NCBI GenBank assembly: GCA_038025085.1
Contig: CM076150.1
Coordinates: 1,242,501 to 1,306,500 of the forward strand
DNA: 64,000 nt
Reading direction: 5' to 3'
Origin: Tetragonia tetragonoides
Lineage: Eukaryota; Streptophyta; Magnoliopsida; Caryophyllales; Aizoaceae
Made by a program: the position numbers and the translations under genes
Shown here: in pieces, positions 11,506 through 23,223 of the stretch
How the letters are laid out: every line of letters begins with the position of its first letter
How positions within the stretch are numbered: position 1 is the stretch's first letter
Notes under the pieces: generated by a model
Seen by the model: the letters and a program-made list of their open reading frames with translations, nothing else
Databases searched by the model: none
What the model was told of the DNA's origin: nothing

Positions 11506-13244
11506 GAGTAACACTACCATTTTCTTTCCCCCTCAAAAGAATTGTGTTTTTGGACAAAGAAGCCCTCGAAAAGAGTATCACGCGGGAGATGGAAAGAGCA
11601 TGAGAGGAAGCAGCTGGTTTTCTGGTGGTAACTAGTGTTTGTCTCATCAGACCTTCCTTTTTTCCTTTTTTGTTAAACAGAGACCACCAATTGAATCAAT
11701 GTATGGTTTAGACTTTACACCTTTTGCCTAAAATGTTCATGCATGTTCATTGTTTCCCCCTTAGCAGCTTTATTTTTGAGGCCAAAACCCTTTTGTTCTT
11801 CAGTCTTCTGGGTTACTTCTCAGTGAGTTTTCTCACTCTCTCTCTCCTTTTTTTCTCTTTTATTTATGCATTTTAGATAATGGTTTTTTTTTTTTTTAAA
11901 TTTCTTTCTTGGACAAGGTGTAGATGTAATTGTATAGTACTTATTTTCTCATTTTTGCTGTCTACATCGAATTTATTGAGATGGGTGTTGTTTTAATTCC
12001 TCATTCTTTTGCCTGATTAGAAAGCTCAGTTCCCAATTTAGCCGTGTATGTTGGGTGTTTGACAATATTCCATTATCGGGTTGTGTTGGGGTTTACATGG
12101 AGAGTGGCTTTTGGGGTTTGTTCATGTGTTCTAAAGATTGATGAAAATGGTCCGAATTTGTTTGCTTTTTGCCCTCATTATTTTAATTTCATACTGAAAT
12201 ATACTATGATTTTGTGGAGGTTCATTTATTAAGGTAGATTTGCTTGTGATACATCTGAGTAAAGATTCTCATGGGATTCTTCAAGAGTACCCTATCTATT
12301 TTTCTCTTGATTGAAGTTCTTTGTTGGTAGTTAATGTTTTGATTTTTCAACCTTATAATATGGGTTTATGCATTGCTGTGATCTCCTTGTTCACTTGTAT
12401 TATTTTAAACCCAGTAGATGCTTTCTGTCTACTATTCTGGTGTTATCTTCAACTGATACCCAGATGCTGTTTTCCGTTGCAGATTTTTCGAGCTTCCACG
12501 GTGTACTAACGGTAACATTAGTTTTAATATAATTTGGTGAAGTGAGAGGGTTTGATTAGTATTTGATTAATGGGTTTTGGAACTTGGAGCTTTAAAGAGC
12601 ACATTGGAGGTGTTGGGTATGAATCTTTATATTGCTTTAAAATAAGGAGGAATTGAGAACAGAAAGTAAGCAGCAAGAGAGAGATTATATAAAGAAATAG
12701 AGAAAGGTGGGTAGTGAGTTTGGAGTCAGATAGTTGCTTGTGGGTGTCACTGCTTCTGGGAATTATTTTAGTGGTTTTAATCTGTTGGCTATGTCTCCTA
12801 AGCTCACTTGCTGCGCCCGGGGTCCATGGGCTTTGCCGCCGACCAGGGAAACAGGCACTTCTTTGGTTCTCTTGTCATTCAAGAGAGGTCTTTATTAAAA
12901 AAGTTAATCTCATTTCCATCTCTTTTTCTTTCCGTCTCCATCTTGCCTTAGTTCCTTGTTAAGATTCGGTCACGTTGGCTGCATATGTCCTTGTCCTCAT
13001 TGAGATCTTTTCCACATTGTCTTGAAATTAGACCATTGGTTAAAACCAGTTATATGGTCCCCACACCCTGGGGGGTTTAAATGTTCCATATTCAGAAAAA
13101 ATTTCTTGGTTATTGTATATGCTTGATGATTGTGGATGCGCTTGTATTGTTGTGCAATAGTTAATCAAGGATCAATTAGTCTTCTACTGGGGAGGGCACA
13201 TCTTTGAGTAGAACTAAAGAGAAACCAGATCTTTGCGGGTCGCG
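11506..13244 (+). other. Upstream region and probable 5'UTR of the NPY gene
   Basis: No protein-coding ORF with recognisable motifs. The pyrimidine-rich stretch at 11810-11870 (ttttctcactctctctctcc) is typical of plant core promoter or leader sequence. The T-rich texture that follows, at 11880-13200, resembles intron or promoter DNA. NPY-family genes often carry an intron in the 5'UTR, so transcription may start near 11.8 kb and be spliced to an exon just before the ATG at 13245; this is inference. Confidence 0.4.
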
Positions 13245-16200
13245 ATGAAGTTTATGAAACTTGGATCAAAGCCAGATACATTTCAAAGTGAAGATAAAAA
13301 TGTCAGGTGAGATCTTTGAGTCAAAAATGGGGATGTGAACTAGTGTCATTTGCATCTATGCTGCCTCCAGATTTATTGTTGTTCTATTTTGTGTAACTTA
13401 CTAACCTGTTGCTTGCATTTCTGTGGGTTTATCTAGTTAATAACCCTCATGCTGGGGAGTTTTGGAAATTTTGGTCCATGAATTAGTTGATTACTTGATG
13501 TTATAAACTTCCACCTGAGTCCCTGTGATCAGAAGTTGTGGGTTGTGGCAATTGGTGGCCCTATCTCAACATGATTAGCAGTGATTATCTAAATCTAGGT
13601 TTTCATATTCTGTTTGAGCTGGAATTACTTCTTCCTTTTTTTTTTCTCTTTTCCTCAGTGTAGATTTTGGATTTTTTTGCCTTCATAGCTCGCTCGTGAT
13701 AGAGAGAACCTTCCCCAAGTCGATCACTTTAGTGAATCTGTGCGAAAAGAAAGGAATTTATGCGATATCCGTAATCAGAAGAGAAAAACATTTGTGATAT
13801 CCATAAACAAAACATCCAGCACTGTGCAACTGCTTTATATTAGGTGTGTAGATGTGCTTAGGGAACAACGAAAAACATTACAACATTCATTGCACTGTCT
13901 AATTACATCGAACAATGTGATTGCAGCAGCAGAATAGAGTTTCCTGCATATGACACCTGTGGCTTCTAGATGTAGAATAACTGTATCTTCTTTGTGTTTT
14001 CCTGTGTTATTTCTGGCACTGGCTCCAGCTCAAAATATTTGATTAGTAGACTTTTGCAGAACTCTGGATAGTTTGGAATATTAATAAAACTATTCAATAT
14101 TAGATGTTTAAGTATTTAGAGGTCTTCAGGCATTCTTGTCTCTATGCCGACTTTGCTGTATATGGTAGACCTGTATGTGAGAAGTTGAGAAGATTCCGAG
14201 TGTGAACTTGATTGGTTTGGTGTGCCTAAAAGCTTATTCTTTGACAGAAAACCTTTGAGAGACTAGTGGGCCCTTATCTATCAAGAACCTAGGACGTCCT
14301 GGGCAATTAAGATCAGATCAAACGAGGGCAAATGTTGAAACTTTTGACAATAATGTTTTGAATGACTTATTGGTTCAAACATGATCAGCAGACCAACTTA
14401 CAGAATGATACGTGTAGTTAGTCATCAATTCTAGAGTTGTAAGGCATGTTCAGTTCCGGATTTCTGAAAGGTGTGGTGTGACAGATTTTAGCACTTCAAT
14501 GCTTCAATTCCTTTAGTGATCATGTTTACTTCACTTCAATGCTTGAGACTGTCATAGACTTCTAGTAACGAACTAGAGCGACATTTGTATTATTCTTTTT
14601 TTTTTTTTACTTTTTTTTTTCCTTTTTTTTTTTTTTGCGCTTTAGGAACGTGCCATTATTGCACACATAAGATCTTCTTAATTAACAATTAATTGACTGT
14701 CATTGTGTGAGGATGAGGTGGGAGCACAAGTGGTATGTGCCCCACTCTCACAACCCAGTGGTCAGGGATTCAAATCCTCATTCATGTAAGGAAAATAAAA
14801 GCTCATCTACCTTTCTTTGCAGAGAGGGTCTCCTCCTCTGCTTGAGCCCGTCAGCCCATCTAAGATGGGTTGGCTTCCCCGGCGCGTGTGATCTGCGGGA
14901 TATTGTATGCGTCCTTGTAGGAAAAAAAAAAAATTGACTGTCAATGTGTAGTAATTCAGTGGCTTAAAATGTAAGGCATTGAAGTTATGTTGTGGTAACA
15001 TTTGTGATCTACACTACAGTTTGTTATTTTGTTTCACAAAGCTGTATCCCTTATGACTTACTAATGAATCATACTAAAACATGCACGAAGCATATCTATC
15101 CTCTGCATGGAAAAATTAGGAACTAACTCTTACATGGCTATGATTACCTTATGGACTATGTTTATAATTGGCTATAGCCACGATCACTGTCACATGGTAC
15201 GTGGTACGTTTCAGTACACGGAACGGGTACGGGAGCGTAATTCGCTACCTAAGTTGTTCATTGCCCTAGTGAGAGGCTCAGCGAATTGTGTTCCCGGTAT
15301 GCAGTACGCCAATTCAGGAACGCAATTTGCTGGGGGTTTCAGCGAATTATGTGACGCTGGCCACGATAATTGTTGCTTGAAGGAGCAGTAGCCTTGTTCA
15401 TACATCTCAAGGTGATTGTTGCTTAGGTGAAGCAGAAGCCCTTGTTCGTACATCTTTCTTTGTAAAAACCCTTATCAATCATGTTCAACAACTTAGCTAG
15501 TTGACACTAAAAACAATCATCTGTATGCCAGTACTTGGCATGAGTGCATGGCAGCAGCTCTCTTAGAATAATGAAGACTACAACCATAGCCTAGTATGGT
15601 CCTGTTTTTAGCAAGTACTTCAGACTTTAATTTGAAACCTTCTTCATTCTTGCACATTTTGATATTTTTATTTCGTGCTTCAATGTTTGGTAAATTTCAT
15701 CAAATACATGCAATTTGTGAAGACCTGGATGTCAGTGATAGTTTAGTGTATTGGTGTGATGAAATCTCTTAGATCCTCCTAGAACTTACTTGAATATTAA
15801 CAGAAAATTAATAAAATTTGCAGGTATGTCGCAACAGAGATGGCTACTGACATCATTGTAAATGTTGGGGATGTGAAGTTTCATCTGCACAAGGTATGAC
15901 AATAAAATCTAATGTGTTTTTCTCCAGGATTGCCAGTCTTGTACCCTTTGAGAGCCTTCGCAAGAAAAATAACAGTGCAAGTTTGTTTTCTTGTGTTTTG
16001 CTTGAAGCTCAAGTTTTACAAGAATTTCTCATAAAATTAGTTCTAGTAAAAAATTGTCTTTCCCTTTGCTCAGCATTGACGCGAATATCATATTCAGTCT
16101 CGTATGACTGGAATTGGAGAATCTTCATAAATAATACCTCACTGGTGTCTAAGTAGGTGGACCTAGAAAGATGTTGTTAGTACTAGCTCATGAAAAAGCA

Positions 16201-18836
16201 TTGGTTAGTAGCTCTGAGATTTGTAAACCATTAATAGAGCTCTGAGTTGATCATTTGCAAATATTTTTTCTTTCTAGTTGATTGACTGCTGACAGCCTCT
16301 TCATTCCATCCAACCCTGGCTTTCTTTTTTTGGGGGGGGGGGGGGAGTGGGGAAGCCGAAATCTCGTCTTTGTATGTTTGATTTTGGCATGGGTTAGCAG
16401 CTTTTCATGTCACTAACTTCCTAGATAGCTGCATCATTGTAGCAATATTGGTGATAACATAACTAATGGGAAGGACTAATTTCTGTTCTCAGTTCCCTCT
16501 GCTGTCAAAAAGCTCCCGGTTGCAGCAGATGGTTGCTACAACAAATGAACAGAGCAGTGATGAAGTGAATATTACAGACGTCCCTGGAGGACCAGCTGCC
16601 TTTGAAATTTGTGCCAAGTTCTGTTACGGAATGGTTGTTACCTTGAATGCTCACAATGTTGTTGCTGCTCGTTGCGCTGCTGAGTACCTTGGGATGCATG
16701 AAACGGTGGAAAAAGGAAATCTTGGATACAAAATTGATGTGTTCCTCAATTCCAGCATTTTCAGGAGCTGGAAGGACTCTATAGTAGTTCTGCAGACAAC
16801 TAAGTCTCTGCTCCCATGGTCAGAGGACCTAAAATTAATTAGCCATTGTATTGATGCTGTTGCTTCCAAGGCCTCAGCTGATACTTCACATGTGGACTGG
16901 TCCTACTCATATAACCGGAAAAAACTTCCAGAGGAAAATGGAAATGATCCAAATTATGTTGGTGTTAGAGGCTACAAAGTGGTGCCAAAGGACTGGTGGG
17001 TAGAGGACTTGTGTGAGCTTGAGGTTGATTTGTATAAGAGGGTGATAGTCAGCATCAAAAGCAAAGACATTATTTCTGGTGAAGTGATTGGAGAAGCTCT
17101 GAAAGCTTATGCCTATCGAAAATTCCCTGGTCTTATAAAGGGCGTGACACAATCCAGTGACTTAACAAATTATCGATCTACTGTGGATGCAATCATTGGC
17201 CTGCTCCCTGCAGAAAAAGGATGTGTTTCCTGTAGTTTCTTGCTGAAACTGTTAAAAGCAGCTATCTTAGTAGACTGTGGTGAAGTGGCAAGGCAAGGAT
17301 TGATGAAGAATATAGGACAGCAGCTAGAGCAGGCCACTGTGGGTGATCTTTTGATAAGAGCGCCAGAAAGGGATACTTTGATGTATGACGTTGATATTGT
17401 AAAGAACATAGTTCATGAGTTTTTAACCCGAGATCACAATTCTGAAATTGAATTGTTGGAGGGAGAGGGGGCTCTAGAAATTGGAAAACCAGGAATATTG
17501 TCAGAAGCGTCAAAGCTGATGGTGGCCAAGTTAATTGATGGATACCTAGCTGAAATAGCGAGGGATCCCAATCTACCTCTGTCAAAGTTTGTTGAACTTG
17601 CGGAAATGTTATCTGGCATATCAAGGCCAGGGCATGATGGGCTGTATCGTGCCATTGACATGTACCTCAAGGTATGGTCTCTATTTTCATTTTGCATTAT
17701 TTTAGGAAACTGAGTCCATGAACTTTTTTGCATGTGAATTAGGAATACCTGTGTTCTTCGAACTTTGCTATAGTTGCAGGTCAAGGTCTTGGATGCTCAG
17801 TTAAAAACCATAATTCTTCTCTTTTGGTCAAAACTCATGATACTGCTGTTGGTATTGTCGTGTTGTATTTTGCTGAAATATTTCCTACTCTAACACCTAT
17901 ATCTGAAACCTACTTGTTGATCTTGGGTTGGTTCTTTCTTGTTAATGAAACCAAAGTTCTGTCAAACTGATGTCCCCCCCGCCCCCAAATCCCCAGTGAA
18001 GAAGAAAGGAAGACCAAACTATTGCTTTTTCTGTACAGATTTGATTTTCAGAATTTTTTGCTTTTACTACGACCATGATTTTTTTTGTAGCTTAATGCTT
18101 TAACCAGGACTTAAACCAAAGCGGGGTAAGGTGAAATTGGGGGTTTAGTGGTTGGTGGGGAACCAAATTTGAAGAACAGCTCTTTTCTTTTGTTTTTGTT
18201 TGTTTGCTTATCCCCTCCTCCTCCCCCCCCCCCCCCTCTGGAAAAATGCTGATCATGTTGGGGTTGTAAATGCAGGAGCACGCTGGAATTAGCAAGAGTG
18301 AAAGGAAGAGGATTTGTAGGCTGATGGACTGCAAGAAGCTATCAGTTGAAGCATGCATGCATGCTGTGCAGAACGAGAGACTTCCCATGCGGGTGATTGT
18401 CCAGGTACTTTTCTTCGAGCAGGTTCGTGCTGCTGCTACATCAGGGACAAGCACTCCTGATCTACCGCATAGCATCAGAGACTTAAACAGTGGGTCCCGT
18501 AGAAGTTCAAGATCAACACCTAATGGGGATGAAGAATGGGATGCTGTGGCTACAGCAGAGGAACTGAAGGCCCTGAAGAGTGAATTAGCTGCTTTGAAGT
18601 TGGAGAATGGAAGGGGGAGTGAGCGGATTGGAGAAGGTAGAGGTGGTGTTGACAAGGCTGCGCTTCATAAAATGAAAGGGCTGCTTATAACAAAGAAGAT
18701 TTTTAACAAGCTTTGGTCTAACAAGAGCGGGAATGGCGAGACAAGTGGTTCAGATTCATCAGAGAGCCCTAGCACAGCAAACCCTGAAGATCTTAAGTCC
18801 ACGCCTTCCAGAAATAGAAGGGTTTCGGTCTCTTAG
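13245..18836 (+). CDS. NPY5-like: BTB/POZ-NPH3 protein, NPY (NAKED PINS IN YUC) family
   Basis: Four exons: 13245-13306, 15824-15893, 16493-17671 and 18276-18836, each with GT...AG borders and consistent phase, giving about 623 aa. The N-terminus [17 protein letters not shown] is diagnostic of NPY/NPH3-like proteins. A BTB/POZ fold covers roughly residues 28-115 ([20 protein letters not shown]). The NPH3 domain runs from DWWVEDL (211-217) to about residue 488 ([20 protein letters not shown]). A Ser-rich tail ends RNRRVSVS, resembling the C-terminal RRxS motif that is a 14-3-3 site in NPH3; that parallel is inference. The family acts as a CUL3-type adaptor with AGC kinases at the plasma membrane in PIN-dependent auxin transport and organ formation. 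Sequence is closest, from memory, to Arabidopsis NPY3/NPY5. No disruptions are seen. Intron 1 (2.5 kb) holds a SINE. Confidence 0.93.
14709..14931 (+). mobile_element. tRNA-derived SINE in NPY intron 1
   Basis: About 220 bp ending in an A run and flanked by near-identical 18-bp duplications (aattgactgtcattgtgt at 14691-14708; aattgactgtcaatgtgt at 14932-14949, one mismatch). Near the 5' end are pol III promoter-like boxes: an A-box-like tggtatgtgcc and a B-box-like ggattcaaatcc around 14766-14777. The sequence runs in the sense orientation of the NPY intron. It is not a tRNA gene: no acceptor-stem pairing or cloverleaf is visible. Confidence 0.85.
15364..15454 (+). repeat. Imperfect tandem duplication in NPY intron 1
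   Basis: A unit of about 45 bases, running from gataattgttgcttgaagga to ttcatacatct, is followed by a second copy (gtgattgttgcttaggtgaa... ttcgtacatct). Just upstream, at 15220-15350, the phrases agcgaatt and aattcgct occur several times in opposite orientations and can form a hairpin. Confidence 0.6.
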
Positions 18837-19299
18837 TGCAATAGTCTTTCTGTTGGTTACTCCTTATTGCTTTTAACTGGGTAAAACCCTTTTTGTCCCT
18901 CTCCTTATCTCAAAATAACATTAGGATGTCCAGAACTAGTGGTTTATATTCCTTTTTGATTAAAAGGTAAGCATATATAGTTGGGAAAATCTTTGTACTT
19001 AATGTCGTAATTGGAAATGTGCAATGGCAGCTTCAAAGATCAAGGGTTGGCTTCATAGACCTGTGTCCAAGCTCACTCTGTTTTTTTGCATGCTACCCCA
19101 AATTGATTTAGCACAACAATTCTATACACGACTTTATTGGGGAAGACTCTCTTCTGCTTACAAGCCCATTTGAACCAATATTCACAAGAGGTTACCTGCA
19201 AGTGGCTGCAATATCCTTATATTTAAATATTTTGACAGGTACCTGCAATATCATGAAACGATTTTACACGAAACCTACTGGTAGTATAAGAAATAAGCA
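18837..19299 (+). other. Downstream region of the NPY gene
   Basis: Follows the NPY stop codon. No ORF is visible; T-rich stretches are consistent with 3'UTR and polyadenylation signals, but no single site can be fixed. Confidence 0.5.
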
Positions 19300-19408
19300 G
19301 CAACAACAACAACCCAGTAAATGTCCCGCCGAGGGCGGTGTCTGCGGAAGTCCGGATGTACGTAGCCTTACCCCTAACTAGTCGCCTAGTAGGGAGGCTT
19401 TTTCCGAA
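19300..19408 (-). mobile_element. 3' end of an RTE-type LINE, 5'-truncated
   Basis: On the plus strand this reads (caa)n, cccag, then a cccgccgagggcggtg hairpin, ccttacccctaactagtcgcc and ttccgaa. This is the reverse complement of the RTE LINE 3' end and closely matches 23759-23870, where the coding part is still attached. Flanking duplications of 18 bp with one mismatch (tagtataagaaataagca at 19282-19299; tagtacaagaaataagca at 19409-19426) mark it as an independent insertion of about 110 bp. Confidence 0.85.
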
Positions 19409-19426
19409 TAGTACAAGAAATAAGCA

Positions 19427-19818
19427 ACACCAAGAAATTTATGGAGCTGGTTGCAGTGCAGTGAATACCAAGGGCAAGGAGTAGTACTTACCTCATTTTG
19501 AAACATTGGAAACTTCAGATTTATTTCTGACACATATTATCAATATATATTACTCCATTTGATAAAGATATACTCTCCATTATCGATATATTAACACATA
19601 AGAAACAATAGAACAGGGGAAGATGATAAATGGAATTTGGATTAAATTTCAGAAACACTTCTAATTAGCTAATTTAATCAGATTCCTGTCATAAACAAAA
19701 AGAAAAGAACAAAATTCACCATGTAAAATGAGAAATGGACAATCATGTAGTGTCATATAATGAGCAGCCTTTACCATTATCTCATACTAGTATAATTTAA
19801 ACTTAACTTGGGAGGCAT
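19427..19818. other. Spacer downstream of the F-box gene
   Basis: Non-coding. The part at 19540-19690 is clearly similar to 27790-27920 beside the second F-box copy (shared phrases tttgataaagatata and aaatggaatttgg, then aaacacttctaa). This shows that 3' flank as well as gene was duplicated. Confidence 0.6.
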
Positions 19819-22214
19819 TTAGTTACTTTCTCTTGTTATAACACTCTCAACAAACTTCCTAAAGGATTCAACTGCAAAGGAACTTTCCCGCGGCTCAGTA
19901 ATCTTGAAATCCTTGACAGAGTGCCTCCAACATTTGAGAGGGAAATCTGACGAATAGCAACAGCAGTTCGTCTCCGTTGGCTCCTTATAAGTGAACTGGA
20001 ATACAGTGGGAAACAAAATGTACTCATTATAAGAGAAACAACAATCGCAGAATCGAGATTTCTTTGTGAAACATTTTCCTTGTTGATTGGCTAGGCTATG
20101 GATGAAAACTTGCATAAAGCTAGGTTTCGAATACGAATGTCATGTATAGTCGAACTATACTCGTTACATATCACTTTCATACTTCAAAATCACTCAACAA
20201 TGAAACTAAAATATCCTTCCAGTTCTATTTACTTCTCGGACTAAAATGATGTCTGCAAATAAAACCAAAACGCTGATCAAAGCAAATACCTTGAATAGGT
20301 ATTACATATGAAGCGAGTTGTGGTGTTGTAGGTAATTAGCTAAGGACTAAGGTTTGTAATCATTACTTCAATGACTTGAAAACCAGCTGATGAAGAATGA
20401 AGTAAAGAAATTTAAGAAATTATGCAGTGGACTTTTGATTAAGAAGGCAATACCTTGATGAACATGTTAATAGATTCGGGGTGATCTAATACGTGCACTG
20501 TTTTTGGCCGAGGAACTAGCCAAAGCATAGCATCCATAATTTCTGTAAGAGGTTTTCTTTCGCCATTCATATTTAGCTTCAAGTTTTCAACTTCACTTTG
20601 AGGAGGGCAAAGACTTTGTCTCATTTCCCGCAGAATCATCACATCCTTTGCAATTAAAAAGAACAACAACAACAAATGTCAGCATTGTATTACATGATGA
20701 TCAAAATAAGGCAGAGTTAAGAAAGAAAGATGGCAAAGAGTACCTCAATACAGAAATTAGTAGCTATGGTCAAATCCTTGGAATGTCTAAGCTTCACGAG
20801 CAATCCAAGGAGATCGGCATACCATGTACTATCCTTTTTCCGTAAATAATAGCTATTTAGCTTGATGCTTGCATTTGTCAGTGTAGGAAGTTCTGGTGAG
20901 AGGTCGATGATTTTCGTTAAAGGATTACAAGTAAAAGTACATAGGTTTGGACAATCTATCTCAACTGTATCCACCTTTTCACATTTTTCAAGGTACAGTG
21001 TACGAAGCTGATTGTGAAAGATGCTTATGTTCCCCAATTGATTGCAACTTTCTAGGCATAGAACCTTGAGGTTGTCAAGTTCCAAAAGATGGACGTTCAA
21101 CCAATCGACTGTAATGTCGCAACTAGACAACTCTAAATGCGTTAACTTCTGACAAGAACAGAGCTGAAACCGATCTACAATTTTGCAATCTGTGATCCTC
21201 AGAGTTTGAAGTGTAGCACTTGTTAAAGTACCAATGTAATCCAGCACATTACAGTGAAGAATGACTAACGTCTTCAGGTGGGAAAATTGCTGTTTAATAT
21301 TGCTTCTGGCCCAGACATCAATCCTGACATTCAAATACCATAATTCTAAATATGTCAATGCACTGACGGAAACCCAGACAAGCTCACAAGCTTTACGAAT
21401 ATTGCAATCTCCAATATAAGACAAACACTCAAGATTAGGTGCATTGATTTCAACCCTTTCCAGATCATCAGAGATGTATTGTATCCAGAGCTTTCTCAGC
21501 ATAAGAAGACCCGAAACATTGAAAAATTTCAAGCCACAGCAGTGGAAGGTCAAATTCTCAATAGCAGTGCAACCAGCAATTATATTTTCAACCATTAACA
21601 CATCAATACGGACCTTATTTAGTTCGAGTTGTCGAAGGGATGGGAGATCGACTTTGAAGGCCCCAGTTAAATTACAATGGCTTAAACGTAAGTTGGTTAT
21701 TGATTGTGTAGTGAATACACTTGGGCACATCATAGCGAACTTTGTCATCGTAAACCTGAGCAATATAAGGGTTGATGTCAATAACTAGCTCCTGGTTTTT
21801 CAAGTGATCCAAACAAGAGGTGATTTCTTGGTTTAACTCGGCCAATGGTGGAAGATAAATTTCAAGCTTTTCGATCCTGACTGTATCCGTATGATCAAGC
21901 TTTCTGCTACTTAGAGCTTTATCCAGGCACTCAAGAAACCGCAAAGTTTTGTCCTTGATAGTATCTGGTGCACTCCAACGCAGACTGCCGTGATCCATTA
22001 TTCTCCACTTATCATTATAGTGGGATCTCCAGGTATAGTTTCCCAAATGAAGATATGGAAGGTTGATCCATTCATACCTCCAGGTCTTTGAAAGGAGGCT
22101 CGCTGCAATGGCGGCTTTGATGCTTAGACGTGAGAGTATGCTGTGCCTTATATTGCTTGGCAACTTTGATAATCGGTCTGTACCTTCCTGGCTAATCTCT
22201 TGCTTCTTCATCAT
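19819..22214 (-). CDS. F-box/LRR/FBD protein with a frameshift
   Basis: Three coding exons on the minus strand: 22214-20744, 20645-20454 and 19995-19819, all with GT...AG borders. Exon 1 starts MMKKQEISQEGTDRLSKLPS with an F-box (LPSNIRHSILSRLSIKAAIA). Leucine-rich repeats follow (SITNLRLSHCNLTGAFKVDL, YLELWYL, LTHLELSSCDI). Exon 3 supplies the FBD end (FPLKCWRHSVKDFKI). F-box proteins of this type are substrate receptors of SCF ubiquitin ligases; the substrate is unknown. The reading frame breaks near 21735, where a run of three C's replaces an expected two (codons around YDVPK / PSVFTTQSIT). Everything else reads open, so this is either a young pseudogene, an allele or a sequencing error. 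A second, dead copy lies at 32793-35929. Confidence 0.85.
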
Positions 22215-22536
22215 CCAAAGCTAATTAATCAGCTTTAGTGTTGCCTAATTATTTTGGCCAAAATCTGCCAATGTCAAATGAATTCAATAAATCCTAAGAA
22301 CAATTTCATAATCATCTATGGTTTTTAGTACGCCATAGTATTAGTATCCATCTTAATAAATGTCTATAGGTAAAATTCGGGAGCATAGAACGCGCCACAT
22401 AGGATTGTCATGTAAGCAAACAACTACAACAAAAATCAATCAAGATTTTGGATAATGGAATATAGAGTTTGGCTTGTCGAAAACCACGTACTTTAGTTTT
22501 TGGAGGGTTATGACTTATAGCTAGATCTTCATCAAA
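22215..22536 (-). other. Sequence just upstream of the F-box ATG
   Basis: Non-coding. The first 80 bases (ttggccaaaat...ccaatgtcaaatgaa...) are similar to 36140-36200 upstream of copy 2, so the duplicated block continues here. A possible splice acceptor (ttaattag) lies about 10 bases before the ATG on the minus strand, compatible with a 5'UTR intron. Confidence 0.45.
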
Positions 22537-22692
22537 CAACAAGTCTTGTATGAAACCAATTCACAGGAAAAATGGGTCACAATTTAGATATCTAGGGGTC
22601 ACTTTATTATGAGCAGTGACCCTTGGTTCACTAAAAAGTGACCCTAGTCTCACCAAAAGTTACAATAAGACCATCTCAAACAAGTTTTTGTG
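22537..22692. mobile_element. Small Mutator-type MITE with 9-bp duplication
   Basis: Imperfect inverted ends (caacaagtcttgtatgaaacc / complement of caagtttttgtg), with an internal gggtcac...gtgaccc inverted motif. Flanked by ttcatcaaa at 22528-22536 and again at 22693-22701. A related copy lies at 37059-37212. Confidence 0.7.
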
Positions 22693-22925
22693 TTCATCAA
22701 ATAAATAATCTAATATAGCTTTTTCTACATGTGTCACTAATAAAAACTTCTATACCATCAACTTTGGATCAAAAAGTATTTTACAACGAGATGCATTTAC
22801 AATATGTTTATAAGAATTATGTAAGATCGATGGAATGTTAATTCCAATAACAATGTTTTTAAGAAAAACTGAAATTTAGAAAATAATAAATGAGCTTAAT
22901 TATTAGTATAGTTATATACTAGGAC

Positions 22926-23009
22926 AAGGTTATCATAAGAGAAAAAAAAAAAATAAGAAAAGAAAAAAGAAAGGGCATCTTATGTAGGTATATACCTGGA
23001 CAGGGTTCA
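22926..23009. repeat. Direct repeat flanking a transposon nest
   Basis: The phrase aaggttatca, an A-rich tract, then aaagggcatcttatgtaggtatatacct recurs with changes at 25864-25915 on the far side of the 2.9-kb nest. It is too long for a simple target-site duplication, so a pre-existing local duplication or recombination is more likely. Confidence 0.5.
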
Positions 23010-23223
23010 GTGGCGGACCTAGGTATGGGGTAAATTGACCCCAATTTTATTTTTTTAAAGTTTTTTCCCCTTTGTTATACAAACTTTTTGTGAGCAAATC
23101 ATTATTTCTTAAAAAAAATAAATTATAGGTGCATCTACAATATATTTTTTTTAAGAAAAGAGAATTCTTTCATTCATAAAAAGCTATCCAACATCTACAA
23201 AGATTAACATCTCAAAAAAAATA

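Noticed and set aside
11329..11635. Ile- and Thr-rich ORFs
   Set aside because: Translations of the AAT/ATT microsatellite in a MITE.
14709..14931. Possible tRNA gene on the plus strand
   Set aside because: Only the B-box resembles a tRNA; flanking duplications mark a SINE.
18092..18655. 187-aa minus-strand ORF
   Set aside because: Antisense shadow of NPY exon 4 and intron 3.
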